From Gnetum montanum (lineage: Eukaryota > Streptophyta > Gnetopsida > Gnetales > Gnetaceae), in assembly GCA_015680685.1 (NCBI GenBank), contig MNCI01021399.1, positions 1,514,228-1,578,227 of the forward strand: a stretch of DNA of 64,000 nt, read 5' to 3'. The stretch's first letter is position 1. Each line of letters starts with the position of its first letter. Under the pieces are notes generated by a model. The model saw nothing but the letters and a program-made list of their open reading frames with translations. It was not told where the DNA came from and did not search any database. Of the stretch, positions 43,852-58,015 are shown piece by piece. The translations under genes and the position numbers were made by a program.

Positions 43852-46354
43852 ATGGCTTCTTCTCACAACATTAACTCACCTAAGGATAATACAGAAGATA
43901 GTCAGCATCATACGCATAACCTAGACCAGCCATGTCCTAAATAATCTAAAGTGACATATACTCATCCTGATGAGTATGTTTTGGATTTTACTTTTATCCT
44001 CCATCAAGATGAACAACTGTGGTGGAGAGATCTGCAAGGTAACATTGTGTTACCCTTAGATCGATCGGTCCCTAACATGCTTTTCTGTGCCTTAGCATAG
44101 ATGGGCATGTAAGAACTATTTGCAGAATATGTTTTGGATAACTTTGACACGAGGGATTATCATCCCACAAATGTCCAACGTATTCGGGATGAAAGGCAGG
44201 AGAGCCAACATTCATTATTGAAGGGCAAGGTCCCCCATGTCCTTAGTGAAATAGGAGATGAGGAACCCCTCACAATGGGTTTCTTAGAAAATGATGTTCC
44301 CCCTCCTCACAATGGTGAAGAGGTTAGGCATCAGGGCCTTCGATCAACTATACATGCTATAGGCTCTGATCCCTGTGAGCACCAACTATTCATGGCAGGA
44401 ACAACCACTCACACTAAGGATGGACACTTAGATCGTTACAACGATCGGGGCTGAAGTAGCTGAAGAGAAGGTAAGAAACATCGCCATGGTGATGGATGCC
44501 CTTCCTCTTCTCCTTCATCTCACCATTCACACTCTCCTTCCACATCTGTCCGCAACCATCGTGAGCATAACAGAGAGAGTAAAAGTAAAAAGAAAGATGA
44601 AAGACCTCGACAGGAAGGTCGAGAGGAGTTAGGACAAAGGCAAGGATGTAGGGAGAGTAGGGAACCACCATGAAGACATCACAGATGTCATGAAAGAGAT
44701 GATCATGAAGAACCCCTTCTCATAACCTGAAGCATGCTCGATATCACAGAGGTAGTTGGGATCCCCACAAGGCATCTAAAAGATAGCAGGATCAAGCGTT
44801 TGGACATAAATAATATCCCATGTTTTGAAGGAGGATACAACGTTGATCCTCAACATCATTTAAAGGCATTCCACGATGCCTGTGCCTTGTAGAACATAGA
44901 TAATGAGTGGAAGAAACTTAAGTTGTTCCCAAGGATACTCACTAAAGAAGCAGAGAGCTGGTACCAGTCCTTAGAACCGGAAACCATCAGGAGGTGGAGT
45001 ACGATGCTTGAACTATTCAACAACAAATATCAAACGTACTCCAGAGTGTCCAATTTGTAGAAGCAGATCTAAGGCTGGAAACAAGGTGCTTATGAACCCT
45101 TGGATGCTACCATGGCCCGTTACTATACACTGCTACTTCGTTACCTGGGCCATGGGTATGCTAAACGGGATCAACTTCGCCACATTGTGGATGGGCTAAG
45201 AAATGAAATGAGAAGAACTCTTGGGACTTACGCCCAAGGGAGACTTTCCCAATTGAGAGCCCATGAAGTTGAAATTTTGTTGGAACAAGTAGCGCAAGAA
45301 GAGGGTGAGCTACGTAAGAGAGAAAGTGTGGAATAATACAACCGCGATCCTTCCCTTTGCAAGAAGGGAGTGAAATTTTGTGATGAGGAGGATGAGTCAC
45401 CACTCGAAGAGTTGGTGAATAGGAAAACCTTACCGATCCAAAAGTTAACAACCGAGGTATCGACTAAGGTAGACTAAATGTGGGATTCCTTAAACTCAAG
45501 AATAGAAATAGTCCTAAAAATCATAGAAGAGTCTAAAGTTGAGCAAGGCAGTGACAAAGGAAAAACCAAGTGGAGAAACTTAAGCCCTGCACATAACAAG
45601 GGTAAGGGGAAAATCCCTATCTCCAATGAGGCTGTAAATTCTGATTTAGATGATGATGGTGCATGTGAGGTCTGCTACTATGACCATCCTAAGGGATGTT
45701 GCCCAATTATCTCACATCTACAGGAGTCTGGGGTGTATGCATTAAATCCAAGACTTAATCAATGGCAAACACCCCGAAGGTTACCTTATCCACAGGCAGC
45801 CCAAGGAAGTTCCACCAACCCTTGACATATTATCCAAGTGGAATGCCTCCACAACCCATTGAACAACATCAGCAGTGGCAATACCCACAGTCATGGGGGA
45901 TTCCACCGCCAACACATTAATACCCTTACCAGCAGCCTGATCCTTACGGTTATTATGTGTAGCAGCTAGTTTCTCTAGGTGACTCTATGGGTCACACTAG
46001 CCCCCAATGTCACTATAAAACTTGGGAGTACTTCAGAAGGACTCCTTCTCCTCTGGGAGACATCCCACATTTAGTCCATCCTCTAACTCCACCCACACCT
46101 CTTCCACCTGTAGTTCCCATACAACCTATTCCAACAATGCAAGGGAAATTACCTACTCAACCGCAGCAACGTAACACTGCAAGAGCTGTAAATATTCAAC
46201 ATGTAAATATCCAACCGAGTGATAGTTCTGGTGACAACTATACAAAGAAGAGCCCCTTTTTCAGAACTAGGAGCCCAGACAAACTCTCACAACAACAAGC
46301 GGATGGGTACATGTATAGGCCTCTAACCACTAACGCTTCGGAGAACCCTTTGAA
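43852..46354 (+). pseudogene. Element E Gag, broken and truncated
   Basis: ATG at 43852 (MASSHNINSPKDNTEDSQ). The N-terminal region runs to about 44454. A capsid-like block (about 44790-45336) holds HHLKAFHDAC, KKLKLFPRILTKEAESWYQS, GHGYAKRDQLRHIVDGL and TLGTYAQGRLSQL. A Lys-rich linker follows, then a zinc-knuckle-like CEVCYYDHPKGCCP at about 45665, and a Pro-rich tail to 46354. It parallels B's gag block for block. Stops at 44452, 45334, 45475 and 45825 show decay. At 46354/46355 the sequence switches to T2, so E has no pol. Confidence 0.82.
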
Positions 46355-46693
46355 CTAAGTCAATGCCCCAACCTTAACCCACAAGGAGAGGAGAAGGGTG
46401 TGTAACAGATAAAATAGCCCAAGGACCATGTTACGCTAGGGTTTCTTAAGCATACCCCTCTAGCCTCAATGTCGTTGACTCCTTGTTCTTCTAAAAAGGA
46501 CGATGTTACACAGATGTGGCCATCTTCCCCCTGTCCAAGAAAATATAGCCCTCAACTAGAAATCATTCCTCCCCAAGAGATCCATCTCCTGGGACGAATG
46601 GAAGAAGAGAAGGGAAACAAACAACTAGACTATGGGCATAATCTCCTTGACATTTTTACGCAAGTTAAGTAGGCTTTGAAATAGAAAACTACA

Positions 46694-47450
46694 ATGTTGA
46701 GCCTGTATGACTTGTTGATGACATCCCAATTGCATCGTGAAGCCATGGTTCGCATGCTAGCATCCATACTGGTGAACAAAAGCTTGCCAGCAGATGAAGA
46801 AGCAATCCATTTGATCATGCTTTCCCCCGCTGTTGAACAACCACGACCTTCCCAACTGACATTCCATGATGATTCCATTAAGGATGGCCCATAATAGGAT
46901 CAGGTGACAACAACGCCCATGTTCATCACTATCTGGGTTGGCCAATATAGGATCTGGAGAGTACACATAGATGATGGGGCCACTGCCAATGTCATTCCAT
47001 TTTCCATAGTGGATAAACTAGGTTTGATCAACCAGATCAATCCCACAATGACATCATGTTTGAAGTCATTTAATAGGGCACAGGTGCAAGTTAAGGGAAC
47101 TGTATAGATCAACTTTGTAGCAGGGGATCAATTCCCCACAAATGCAGTGTTCATCATTGTCAAGGATATGCTTGGCTTCAACCTAATCTTGGGGAGGTCT
47201 TGGTTTACTCAGCTAAGGACCATATCATCACCCATTCATCAAGAGATCCACTTGCCCTATGCAGGAGGGGAAGTGATCATCCACAATGATAAGATGACTC
47301 CTCAAGTTGTCAACAACGTGGAAATGGAACAGGGTTCGGAGATTGAAATCCCCGAAGATCAAACCCTTGTCCAAATAGTCAAATAGGCTAACACAGTGGC
47401 TAATGAAAGCTTGATGTGGGTTGAATTACCCTTCTAAGGAGGGGATGATA
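46694..47450 (+). pseudogene. T2 aspartic protease region
   Basis: VHIDDGATANVIPFSIVDK at about 46955-47010 and NLILGRSWF at about 47180. A TAG at about 47105 splits the frame, as in T1. The upstream frame 46694-46894 is the N-terminal extension. No splice donor for a protease-RT intron could be fixed downstream. Confidence 0.8.
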
Positions 47451-47639
47451 GTGTAGAGGAGTGGTATAACAAACCTCCTCGTCCATACGCGTCGCCAAAT
47501 CTAAGAATGATCAAGAAGTAGCTGCAGAACTAACAAAAAAACATGTTAGCATAGCATGTTACATCGGTCCACATTGCTTACTATTACATTATTTACATTC
47601 TTTATCATTTCATGTTACATCGTATACCATTACGCTTCT

Positions 47640-47895
47640 CCACTATCTGTGGCCCGAAATGGCCTTAAACTATCTATGGCCCAAAATGGCCTTTAACTAT
47701 CTACAATCCAAAATGGCCTTAAACTATCACTAGCCCAAAATGGCCTTAAACTAGTTACGGAAAGCTATGGCTTAAAATTGGTAATTTTGTTTGTTCTTTT
47801 CCATGTGTGATGGTGCAGCCCAAAATTACCTTAAACTATCGCTGGCCCAAAATGGCCTTAAACTATCACCAACCTACAGTGGCCTAAAATGCATA
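47640..47895. repeat. Minisatellite MS1, right copy
   Basis: The reverse complement of the 27-bp array at 27561-27808 (GCCCGAAATGGCCTTAAACT), again with one interruption. Confidence 0.88.
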
Positions 47896-48074
47896 ACCTT
47901 TCCAACAAAGCATTTTTCTTCAAAAATAAAAAAACAAAATTAAATCCTTTCTTTTACAAATACCATTAACTAGCTTAAACACATAAAAAATCTTATTCTT
48001 TATTTCCTTTTATCACAACAAAAATTAGTTCTATATGTCTACGCTACACAGAATCCTTGACCAGTATTACTATG

Positions 48075-51000
48075 CTACACATCCCCCTTGTTACCATCTC
48101 CATCTGCTTCACCCAACTCCATATCCGCCTCATGAGGATCTTCCTCATGAAGATCTTCTTCAAGCGGATCCTCTTCATGGGGGTGATCCTCTCTATGAGG
48201 CTCCTCCTCATGAGGATCCTCTTCGTGCTAGTCCTACAATTTGACATGAGACAAATGTTAGCATCGCAATCAAAATCACGTGTAAGAAAAATACAACAAT
48301 TACACAACTTACCTGTGATGGTCCTACATTAGCCGCGAAATGAATTTGTTCCAGGCTGACTAACAAGCATCACATAATCTCATCCTCAGTGAGCTCTGTC
48401 CAAATGCCATCTCCTAGATCAATTCCAGCCTTGACCTTCCCCTTTTCCATAGGAGTCCACGAAGGTGACTCAGGGAAAAAGGAAGGGATAGTGGTCTCCC
48501 TGCCAGGGAGGGTCATCTCTCTCTCAGGGAAGACACTCACTGTCACTTGTTCTTAGAACTTTTCATATTCTCTAGAAGCACCAATGACCTCAAGGAATAG
48601 CCAAAGGGACCGCTCTTCAACTACAAAATCTCTGTAATGTCAGTGGTAGGTAGCACATTCCTATTAATACATGTGTTTATGATTTTTCTATATCTGCCTC
48701 CATTCCTAGACCCTCGCATTGAAATCCTTCCAGTCTTGGTTCTTCTGGGCTAGGAGATCCATTTGCACTCGTTGCTTGGTAAGCTCACGGCTGGCTTGGA
48801 TGTTGTTCTTGACGACCATCCAATAGCAAGTGTAGTCAATCACAGCTATATGTCAATCCCCATCATTGGTATCTCAAGCTTGCAGAAATTCATTCCTGGA
48901 CTCAAGGTCCTCCAACTTGGTAGCTAGGGTGGTTTTCTCTTATTCTTATTTCTGCAACCTCTTCCAAAGATCTTCGTTGACATTCTGACTCTCCCATAGA
49001 GAATGAAGCATGGAACTTCAGTCACCTCTGGTGAGGGTTCAAGGACAACATCTATGTCGACAGTCTCTTCAAGATCCCATTTAAGGCAAGATGTTGTAAC
49101 ATGAAGATGATAGTTAAATGCAATAGGATGACATAATGTGATAGTCTTAACAATTCCTTGTAACAACAGTGACATACTGATCTCAAGATCAATTCGCTCC
49201 AAATGATCGATCATATCATTGACAATTCCCTCCATGAAGGCAAATTTGTCAGGAGCCTCAGCCTAACGTTGAGTAGGGGTTGCTGACGAAGGTGTGCCAC
49301 TGTTATCAGAAGTGCCTACTACGCAAACAAAATGAGTTAAACATAACACAGTAGACAAAGGAAAAATTTGAGATGCTATAATAATGCAGAGCTCCTATCC
49401 AGCAAGCCCTCAGGGGTAATAGTGGGAGGATTGCCCATCGAAGAAAGGTCAAGCAAGCGGTCAAACTCACCAGCAACGAACCACTCTTCCCTTTCCAACC
49501 CATCCAAAAGGGCAACGACATCTTCTACACTCATCTTCCCTTCAGGAATAGAATCCTACGTGCTGCCTACATTGTCAACAGGGGCCTCCTTTTCCAAAAC
49601 TAGGGATCATTCCCTCCACATCTTTCTCTCTTCTTGTAGAGCACATCACAGTTAGCAAAACTTTACTCACTTCACATGAGCGCTATGCAATGAAACGACA
49701 TCTATACATAGCGTAATATACATAAACTAATCACACATTACTCTACTTACTAGCAGGGGGATAGCTCCTATGAAACTTAATTCGCAGTTTCCTACCCTCT
49801 TCACCAGTCGGGCTGGGAAAATCCACGACTGAACGATGCTTTTTCCGCTGAACCAATGAGGCTATTATTTCTGCTACCAAGTGCTTCCCCTTCGACGCAC
49901 TACTAGTGTTAGAAGGGAATGCCTCACCCACACTATCTCGGCCTTGAAGGAGAGGTGCCACCCAATCCCTAGTCATTATTGAAAATGACTTCCCAATACC
50001 ATCAGGAGGATCTTGGGATCGGACGGTGCAAAAGAGTTGGAAAATCCATGGCTTGGAGATCTGGTTATGATCCTGCTACACCTAGACTCCATCCTTGTGA
50101 ACCATCAGGAATTCAGAAAAATGCCACAAACAAGCTATAAAGAAGGAAAAATGCACATTGAAACGAGACTTAAGCTTGTTGCGAAGCTTGACCATTTTAG
50201 CCTCTAGGCCTTCAGCAAGATGCTTGGCCCAATTATATCATGTTCCCTCTTCCATAGCCTCCCGCATGATCCAAGCCTGCTTTATTCTAAGGATTTTTCC
50301 TTGGGAGAGTAGCTTAGGGAAGGCACGAGCATGGAAGAGGAGGTATATGGTGCCAGCCACCTCTAGCTAGATCTTCTCAACATAGATGCCTTTCTACTCT
50401 CTTTTAGTCCCTAGCCACTCCTCTATGTCCTTCTCATGCCTAGAACTCTTTTTGGATTTCTCTCCCACCAAGAGGCCATTAGAAGGAATGCCAAAAATGT
50501 CAGTGAATAGTTCAGCATTAATATCAAAACTCACATGCACATTACGCACACACGTGTGAAAATGCTTGGCTTGTTCGCTGAAGGAGTCAACTAAGGCCAA
50601 CCTTTCGGCTACTGGGACATTGGGGGTTATAGCTAGAAATAACTCCATCAGTCCAAATTCTTGGAGGTTATTGGTTAGGGCAGTTGGGGCTGCTCCGTGG
50701 TAAAGCCAATGTTGTGCCTCATTTATTCCCCATAGCGGAAGAAGATAGTGGCTGCATCACACCTAGAGGCTATCACGATGACCTTCTGCGATTCTTTAAC
50801 TATAAACACAAAATACAAAAAAATAGGTTAGACAAAATGATAAAATAATAAAATATTAAGCATTGTTTTCATCCCATAGGGTCACACAGTTAATCAGTGG
50901 TGTGTGAAGGGCAAAAGAATGCACGTAATTTCACTTGCACGTCGTCAACAATGATAGGACGGTCTAAAGTCCACTCTCTATCCAACCATCTAGAGTCTCT

Positions 51001-52382
51001 ACACTTGACAAAGAATTTGGCATACCAGATAGGGTAGCGTTAGATTTCAAATCCTAGTTGTCCCAAGACACCAGCACGCACATTGATGATGGAAGTAAAT
51101 TCCTTTATGGCTATTTGGAAAATAGATAACATGTTTGTATCACCCTGGAGACCACCCACATCGATAAAGAACCTATGCCACAGAATACAGAAAAACTTTT
51201 ACATCTAACACAAAATCAGATAGTAGTTAACAAATCATACCACCTTGACAACACTTACCCACCAGCATAATACACAGTGCCAAGTTGGTTCTAAAAATAG
51301 GTGATGAGATGACGAGCTACGAACAACATGTTGTAGGCATGATAACAATTAAATCTAGGCATCTCCTAGATCCAGGATAAGCACCTCAAACCCTTGATGC
51401 ACTGCTCACAATCCCTTCCACCTATGGCCTTGATTAATCCATCCACCAGAAACATTAAAATGCTCTGTTTTGACCCAACCAGCAGCGTTTCCAGAATGGC
51501 AGCGGCCGTCTCGACTGACAGATGTGACCAAAAAGTTACACTAAAGTTATGCAACAAAACTTGTAGGAACTCCCGTGCGCCCATTCAGAACCAAATCACC
51601 TATTCCCCTACACGAGCATGGGGAGGAGGAACATTGGCCCCGAGGATATTTAGATAGCATAGAACGCCCACAATGTCTAGAACGATCAGGAAGGGCTTTA
51701 GTGTAACCCTTTACAATAAAACACATTACCATTAGAAAACATTTTAGACTTGCTAGAAATACCAAAACAAATCAAAAAAGCTCACAAGAATCCATTACGC
51801 AACACTGAGGTTCTCACTACTTTGACTCCTAGAAAAACACATGTTACGCTATAGATGCATTACCCAAAACCACCCAAACCCTTACGAAAATGCAAGGTCT
51901 GTCTATGACAATGACGATAAAGGTAATACGACATATTGCCCTAGTGTAACACGCGGCCATTACAGGCAAGAGAACAGAATCCCACTTGGGCAACGTAAGG
52001 GTACAAAACCTAGACTCCTGACCAGTTACATGTTGTGTTTGTACAACATTATCCATGATCACTCAAACCCTTACAATGGTGCAAGGTCTATCTTTGAAAA
52101 TGGCAATAGGGGTAATATTACAAACTCCCATAGCGTAACTAGCACAGGTAAGTATCAACACCCAGCATAGTGCACATTTTTGAAAAAAATACAAATTACA
52201 GCACAATGATAGTGAAAATGACCTAACGCATATATCACACAAGGAAGGTCAAGAACGACTTACTAGGCAAGTGGAGTAGCCTCCTGAGTTTCGACTCATG
52301 CCTTCAAAATTCACCCCAGACTTTCCTATACTTCATCGATCCTGGCCAATTTGGCGTGTTTGTGTTCAGTCTTCGGTGCCAT
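48075..52382 (-). pseudogene. Antisense multi-exon cargo gene inside T2
   Basis: Start codon 52382-52380 (MAPKTEHKHAKLAR) and stop at 48077-48075 after the acidic HEEDP-like tail; AATAAA at 48004-47999. Exons mirror T1: a long exon around 51700-51240 (VDGLIKAIGGRD, LLVGSKQS), one at about 51150-50880 (INAGG-like), one at about 50770-49755 (SFSEQAKHFHTCV; KGKHLVAEIIASLVQ) and the coiled-coil part at about 49000-48500. Some stops of T1 are sense codons here (for example CAG for TAG) and vice versa; a segment of about 47 nt in T1's fifth exon is absent. Only transitions separate many positions, so the common ancestor had longer frames. Confidence 0.7.
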
Positions 52383-52594
52383 TGTTATGCTTGAATAACC
52401 CTTACAAAATCATTAATTTATGCTTTCCTTCTGCTTTAGCCTAACTCAACTTTGCTACGCTTGCAGTTTACTTCAAGGAAAGGCCATCTACTTATAAGCA
52501 TGATGGTAAAAAAATTTGTTGTTTTCATGCCCGATCAGCACAGAAACTTCCCGAAGTGCAGTAATGTCAATTTGACATGAAGCATAAAGATCGC

Positions 52595-52880
52595 ACCATT
52601 AATCTTGTAGATATCGCATTAATTATGGTCCGAAAACACCCTAAACTAATGCATAGCTTATTGTCTCGTAATCTGGTCACATTAACTACGGTCTACAAAG
52701 ATCCTAAATTAGCTATTTTGCCACACTAGTCACACCACGTTATACTTTTAGCCATAGTCTATGAGGACTTTAAGCTAGCACCTAGGAAACCTTCCTTGCT
52801 CTTTTCTTACAAATTCTGTATATTGTAACGGTCCGCTAAGACCTCAAACTGGTAGCCTTTTGACACGTACCTCTAAAGCC
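52595..52880. repeat. Minisatellite MS2, right copy
   Basis: The reverse complement of 22550-22835 (TTAACTACGGTCTACAAAGA-type words). It is the upstream flank of the antisense gene and lies before the RT splice acceptor in sense. Confidence 0.68.
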
Positions 52881-52943
52881 TTGTATCATTTCACCATGCT
52901 AACAAAAACAACTTAACTACTTCCTTTCTTGGTGGTTTTGTAG

Positions 52944-55900
52944 GTCGATTTGCAAATGGATGAAGCTTTGCTTACACCCCTAGCCCTAACAGGCCCATAT
53001 GGGGAAACCTTTAGACAACCTAATCTTGCAATGATAAGAACTAACTCCTCCTCCTATGATGTAACCATAGTAGCCTCGAAAGCATCCCTAGACTAGCCAG
53101 AACATCTGGCTCAAACCTTAGACTTGGAGGCTGGTGATGTGACTGAGGATCCCCTCACTGAGATCTTTGTGGTTACGCACAAAGGAGAAAACAAAACTCT
53201 GAAGGTCAATTCTCTCCTTGACCAACAAATGCAGAACAACATATCTCGAGTTCTCCAAGATGACGTTGTGATGTTCGCATGGTCGTACAAAGACATGCCA
53301 GGTTTAGACCCATGACTAATACAACACAACATTGTGTTAGACCTGTGTATCAAAGTGATTAAACAGAGAGCATGAAAGATTAAGCCCGAAATCGTGTTGA
53401 GAGTGCATGATGAAATCACTAAGCTATATCAAGCTGGTTTCATCCATGCGGTTGATTACTCAGATTGGGTGTCAAACATCATTTTCATTCCTAAGAAAAT
53501 GGGAGAAATATGCATCTGTATGGACTTCCGTGATCTAAACAAGGCAACGGTCAAAGACAATTTCCCATTATCGAGTATTGACCAACTTATCGATACAATA
53601 GCTGGACACACTTTACTATCCTTTATGGATGGGTGTTGGGGATACAATCAAATCCATATCAACCTAGAACATCAATTGACTACAACTTTCATGACTCCTT
53701 GGGGAGCTTTCTGCTATACCATGATGTCTTTCGGGCTAAAAAACGTTGGAGCAACTTAACAATGTGCCATGACGTACATCTTTAGCAATTATCTCTTAGA
53801 GAGGTTGAACGACTACATAGATGACATAGTTATTAAATCTAGAAAGTCGGTAGATCACCCAGAGGATTTAGAGTTAATCCTTAAATGATGTCTTAGGCAC
53901 AACCTATGACTCAACCCAAGAAAATGTGTATTCAAAGTCAAAATCGGATCCATGTTGGAGTTTGTAGTGTCAGAGGTTGGCATACAAGTTGACCGTGATA
54001 AGGTTAGGGCCATCGTTAACTTGGCACCGCCTACAAACCTAAAAGAACTACGTGGGTTGCAAGGTAGGTTACAATTTATTAGAAGGTTCATCTCGAAGTT
54101 GACAGACAAGTTACACCCCATGCAACATCTACTCAAGAAGAGGGTTAACTTTGAATGGATCGAGGGCTGTCAACATGCTTTTGATGACTTAAAGAAAGAA
54201 TTGTTACATTTGCCAATAGTTTTCCCGCCACAAAGGGATCATTCCTTCTACATCTATCTGGTAAGTTCAAATATGTCCATAGCTACATTGTTGTGTCAAA
54301 AGAGGGATGACGGGTTAGAAATCCCCATCTATTATCTAAGTCATGCTCTATTTGCATATGAAACGAGGTATAATGGAGTAGAGCATAACTGCTTGGCATT
54401 GGTTTTCGTGCTCAAGAAATGTAGACACTATCTTTTTCGTAGCCAGGTTAACATAATTTGCAAGAACAACATTCTATGGGCAATCACAAATAATTTATAC
54501 GAGAGTAGTAAGCTAGCCCAATGGAAATCCATCACAACAGAATTTGACTTACACTACATTGGCCAATCTTCTACGAAAGGCCAAGTGATAGCCAACCAAC
54601 TTGTAGCATCACCTGTTAACGATTAGGCGATGATAGAGCCTGAATTTCCAGACGAACATGTACATAGTTTAAGCCCTGTGTCAATAGGCCTCGATGCGAC
54701 ATTACACTTTGATGGATCTTCGACTACCAGAGGTAGTAGTGTTGTCACCATCATCACACTTTCCCTTGAGGATGTTCGCCCATTGGCCTACCACTTGGCG
54801 TTTCCCTGTATGAACAATGTGGTAGAACACAAGGGGCTTCTTAAGGGACTTTTAGCAACCAAAGAACTAAACGTTCAACACCTGGCAATCCGAGGTGATT
54901 CAATGCTCATTGTTAATCAGATCACAGAAGTCTATGCCTGAAAAGTCATGCATTTACAACCTATTGCGATATGGCAAAAGATCTTTTGAAACAATTTACA
55001 ATGACTGACACCTGACACGTGCCACATAGTGAGAACACCATAGCTGATGCATTAGCTACACTAGCTTTAATTGTGCCATTGCATTTGTTTGCCACATTAC
55101 TCGCTTTAATGGTGGAATGAATAGATCTTGTCATCCAAGCAATGCAAACCTTTTCTAAAAGTGCGGAAGGAACGTTAGAATGGTACGACAACATTAAAAC
55201 CTACCTTCTACGTGGTGAACCATTGCATGAGTTAACATCTGCATAAAACTATACAATCCGCAAGTGTGCTAGGAAATACGTCATCATCAGATATAGCACT
55301 CTATGTAGACACTCCTTTGATGAGGTATTGTTAACCTACGTTAATAATGACCAAGCACAAAGGATAGTTAGTGAAGTCCATGAGGGACTATGTGGAGGAC
55401 ACATAGCCCCGTGAGCCATGATTGCTAAAATCATATTCTTAGGGTATTACTGGTTGTACATGGAATGAGATTGCCTTACCAAACTCAAGCCATGTTACAC
55501 ATGTCAGCATTATGCAAATCTAATACACGTGTCATCAACTGAGTTGCATACCACACAGATCACTTGGCCATTCCAACGATGGGGGCTAGACATCATAGGT
55601 CCCATCATGCCTAAGTCTTCCATAGGACATAGTTTCATTATCATCGCCATTGAGTACTTCACAAAATGGGTTGATGCTATTCCCTTACGAAAGACTACAT
55701 CTCAATAGGTTTGCCATTTTATCTTGGATAATATAGTAACAAGGTTTGGCCTTCCCATAACTATTGTAACTGAAAATCGGCCACAATTTAGTAGCACTGA
55801 AACCAGATCTTTATGCAATAACCTTGGTATTAAGCAATCTTTTTCCTCATCATATTACCCGTAAGAAAATGGTCAAGTGAAAGCAATAAACAAGGTGGTT

Positions 55901-56410
55901 ATCAATTTACTGAAAATGATGCTCAATAGCAACAAGAACGATGGCATGAGAAAATCCTCTACGTGCTATGGGCCTATCGTACGACATGCAAAACAGCTAC
56001 GGGTAGGATACCATATAGCCTAGTCTACAAATCTGAAGCAGTGTTGCCCCTTAAACTATAGGTTCCCTCACTATGGATGGTTCTCTCCATGGTTATAAAT
56101 GAGACTCAACACAATGAGTTCAAGATCGTGGATCTAGACTCTAGTGGAGGAGAAACGCATCCAGGCACTTAACAGCATCGAAAAATATTAGGATAGGCAA
56201 AGATAGAAGCATCATCGCAACTTGCATCAGTGACCGATCAAGAAAGAAAACTTGGTTCTCAAAGCCATTTGTGAACCAGTGAGAAAATTCTCTGCAAGCT
56301 GGGAAGGCCCCTTTCTGGTCATCAATGCATATGACAACGGAGCATTCAGGCTAGCAGACATCAACGGTAATGAGCTTGCAAACCCGGTGAATCATATGTA
56401 CCTAAAGTAG
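52944..56410 (+). pseudogene. T2 Pol: RT, RNase H, second RNase H, integrase
   Basis: It begins after a splice-acceptor-like TTGGTGGTTTTGTAG (ending 52943). RT: IFIPKKMGEICICMDFRDLN, then YIDDIVIKS near 53810. The Ty3-type RNase H segment and tether follow (53952-54626), then a second RNase H (54630-54941; LHFDGSSTTRGSS, RGDSMLIVNQ). Integrase: HHCC region about 55290-55510, WGLDIIGP at about 55585. The second catalytic Asp is changed (VTEN instead of T1's VTDN). The GPY/F-like end stops at 56408. A TAA at 53757 and further stops break it, so it is non-functional. Confidence 0.9.
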
Positions 56411-56449
56411 TACCACATTTAGACATTAGCTCAGCTAGAATTCAAGGTA

Positions 56450-56830
56450 ACAATCGTTCGCTATGACGTAAAACTGGCAGTGTTGTAACAAACGTCCGCT
56501 ACGACGTAAAAATGGCATTTCTTTGCATACGTCTGCCATGATGCTAAACTAGCAAGGCTTTTAACCATCCGCCACAATGTAAAACTGGCAAGGTAAGAAT
56601 CCATCTACTAAGACATTAAACTAGCATAGACTTGTCCTTGGGTCATGACACAAAACTGACACCCATAGCACGGTCTGCTAGGACCATAAACTAGCTCTTT
56701 CACCATTCGCTACAATGTAAAACTAGCACACTTCAGTCTACCCAGACTTTAAACCAGGACCATGGTCCTTTGGGACTTAAAACCAGCAATGACGGTCTAC
56801 CAGGACCTAAAACTAGGATCTGCCAACAGA
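56450..56830. repeat. Minisatellite MS3, right copy
   Basis: The reverse complement of 18580-18965: units with CGACGTAAAACTGGCA, about 36-42 bp, located just after the integrase stop. Confidence 0.85.
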
Positions 56831-58015
56831 CCATCCATGAAACAAGCAGGCCCAACCATTTTTGCATGACATCCTCATCAGATAGAATGGGTAGGGTGTT
56901 GGAACAGACGCAATGCTGCTACCCCCTAGGATTCTACCGATTCCTCAAATATGCCGAACGGCATACTACTAACCCCTTACAGATGTCGCCACAATAGTCA
57001 CTCAGCAATTGCAGCTCCTGAGGTCAGCATCGCCAATTGGAACCCCAAGGAAACTATGGTCACCCATAGTCTTGGTTGCCTCCGGCCACTACCGCCATCA
57101 GGCTCTAGCTTCCCAAATTCATCTGACTAGCTCTTTGCCTAGTTGGATGGATAAGATGAACCTGGTAGTCAACGGTGAATTCCTGAGCTACGGTATCAAT
57201 AGAGGGACCCTTTCCTTTTTTTGCTGCAGTCCCCTTTTTATGGCACGCTCCCATTTCTACTTCAGACGATATTTGTTTCAGCAGCCTCCCCATCAGTTAG
57301 GACAGTTCCTTTTGTTCTTTCTTCTTTGTTGTGTTTTGCAGGTTACTTGCTATAACAACATTGTTCAAAAATGCATTCACTAGGAGGGTGAGGCATCATA
57401 GCGTTCCAAGGTGGCTACTCAGACTAGCCTGACTACTTGGGAGCGCAGACCTTGCCTTTCCCCTCCAAACATCTTACCTTATTTTTCCCTCTATTGTCCT
57501 TGCAACTACCCTTACTTGCCCCTCCCATTTGTACAAGATGTAAATGTACAGGGATCCTTTTGCACATGATAACCATCATGTCAATGAACTAGCGTAATGC
57601 AACTCGCCTCATGTAATGCATTTTTAGGTAAGAAAAAAAGTTAAAAAATCCAGGCAAAATGGATGACACACAACTTGTCCAGGCCATACGGGCGTAACAC
57701 AACTTACCTAGGCAAGTCCCACATATACAGTGTAGCAGCATAACCTCTCGGGAAAACACCAATGAGAAGTTATCTAATAACATGTTTGCGAGGTATCTTG
57801 CTCACACTTAAGTCTTCCCTGAACCTCTCTCCCTGACATTTGAAAAATCCCTCTTCTGTCCCTTATGTTCCTAAACTTCGCACTTCCAAGTTTGACAGAG
57901 CAACATCCGAGTAGCAACCGACGAACGATGTTGGCGTCTTTACCTCTATTGTGTTTTGCATTCTTTGTCGACGTCTCTTGGGCAAGCCCTTCAAACATCA
58001 ACAAAGAGGGACCAT
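56831..58015 (+). other. T2 3' region with conserved open frame and splice acceptor
   Basis: The frame 57009-57383 is open, as in T1, with SWMDKMNLVVNGEFL. From 57305 the DNA is almost pure pyrimidine and ends TTTTGCAG at 57341, a strong sense-strand 3' splice site. The last bases before the LTR (AAAGAGGGACCAT) are the probable polypurine tract. Confidence 0.5.
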
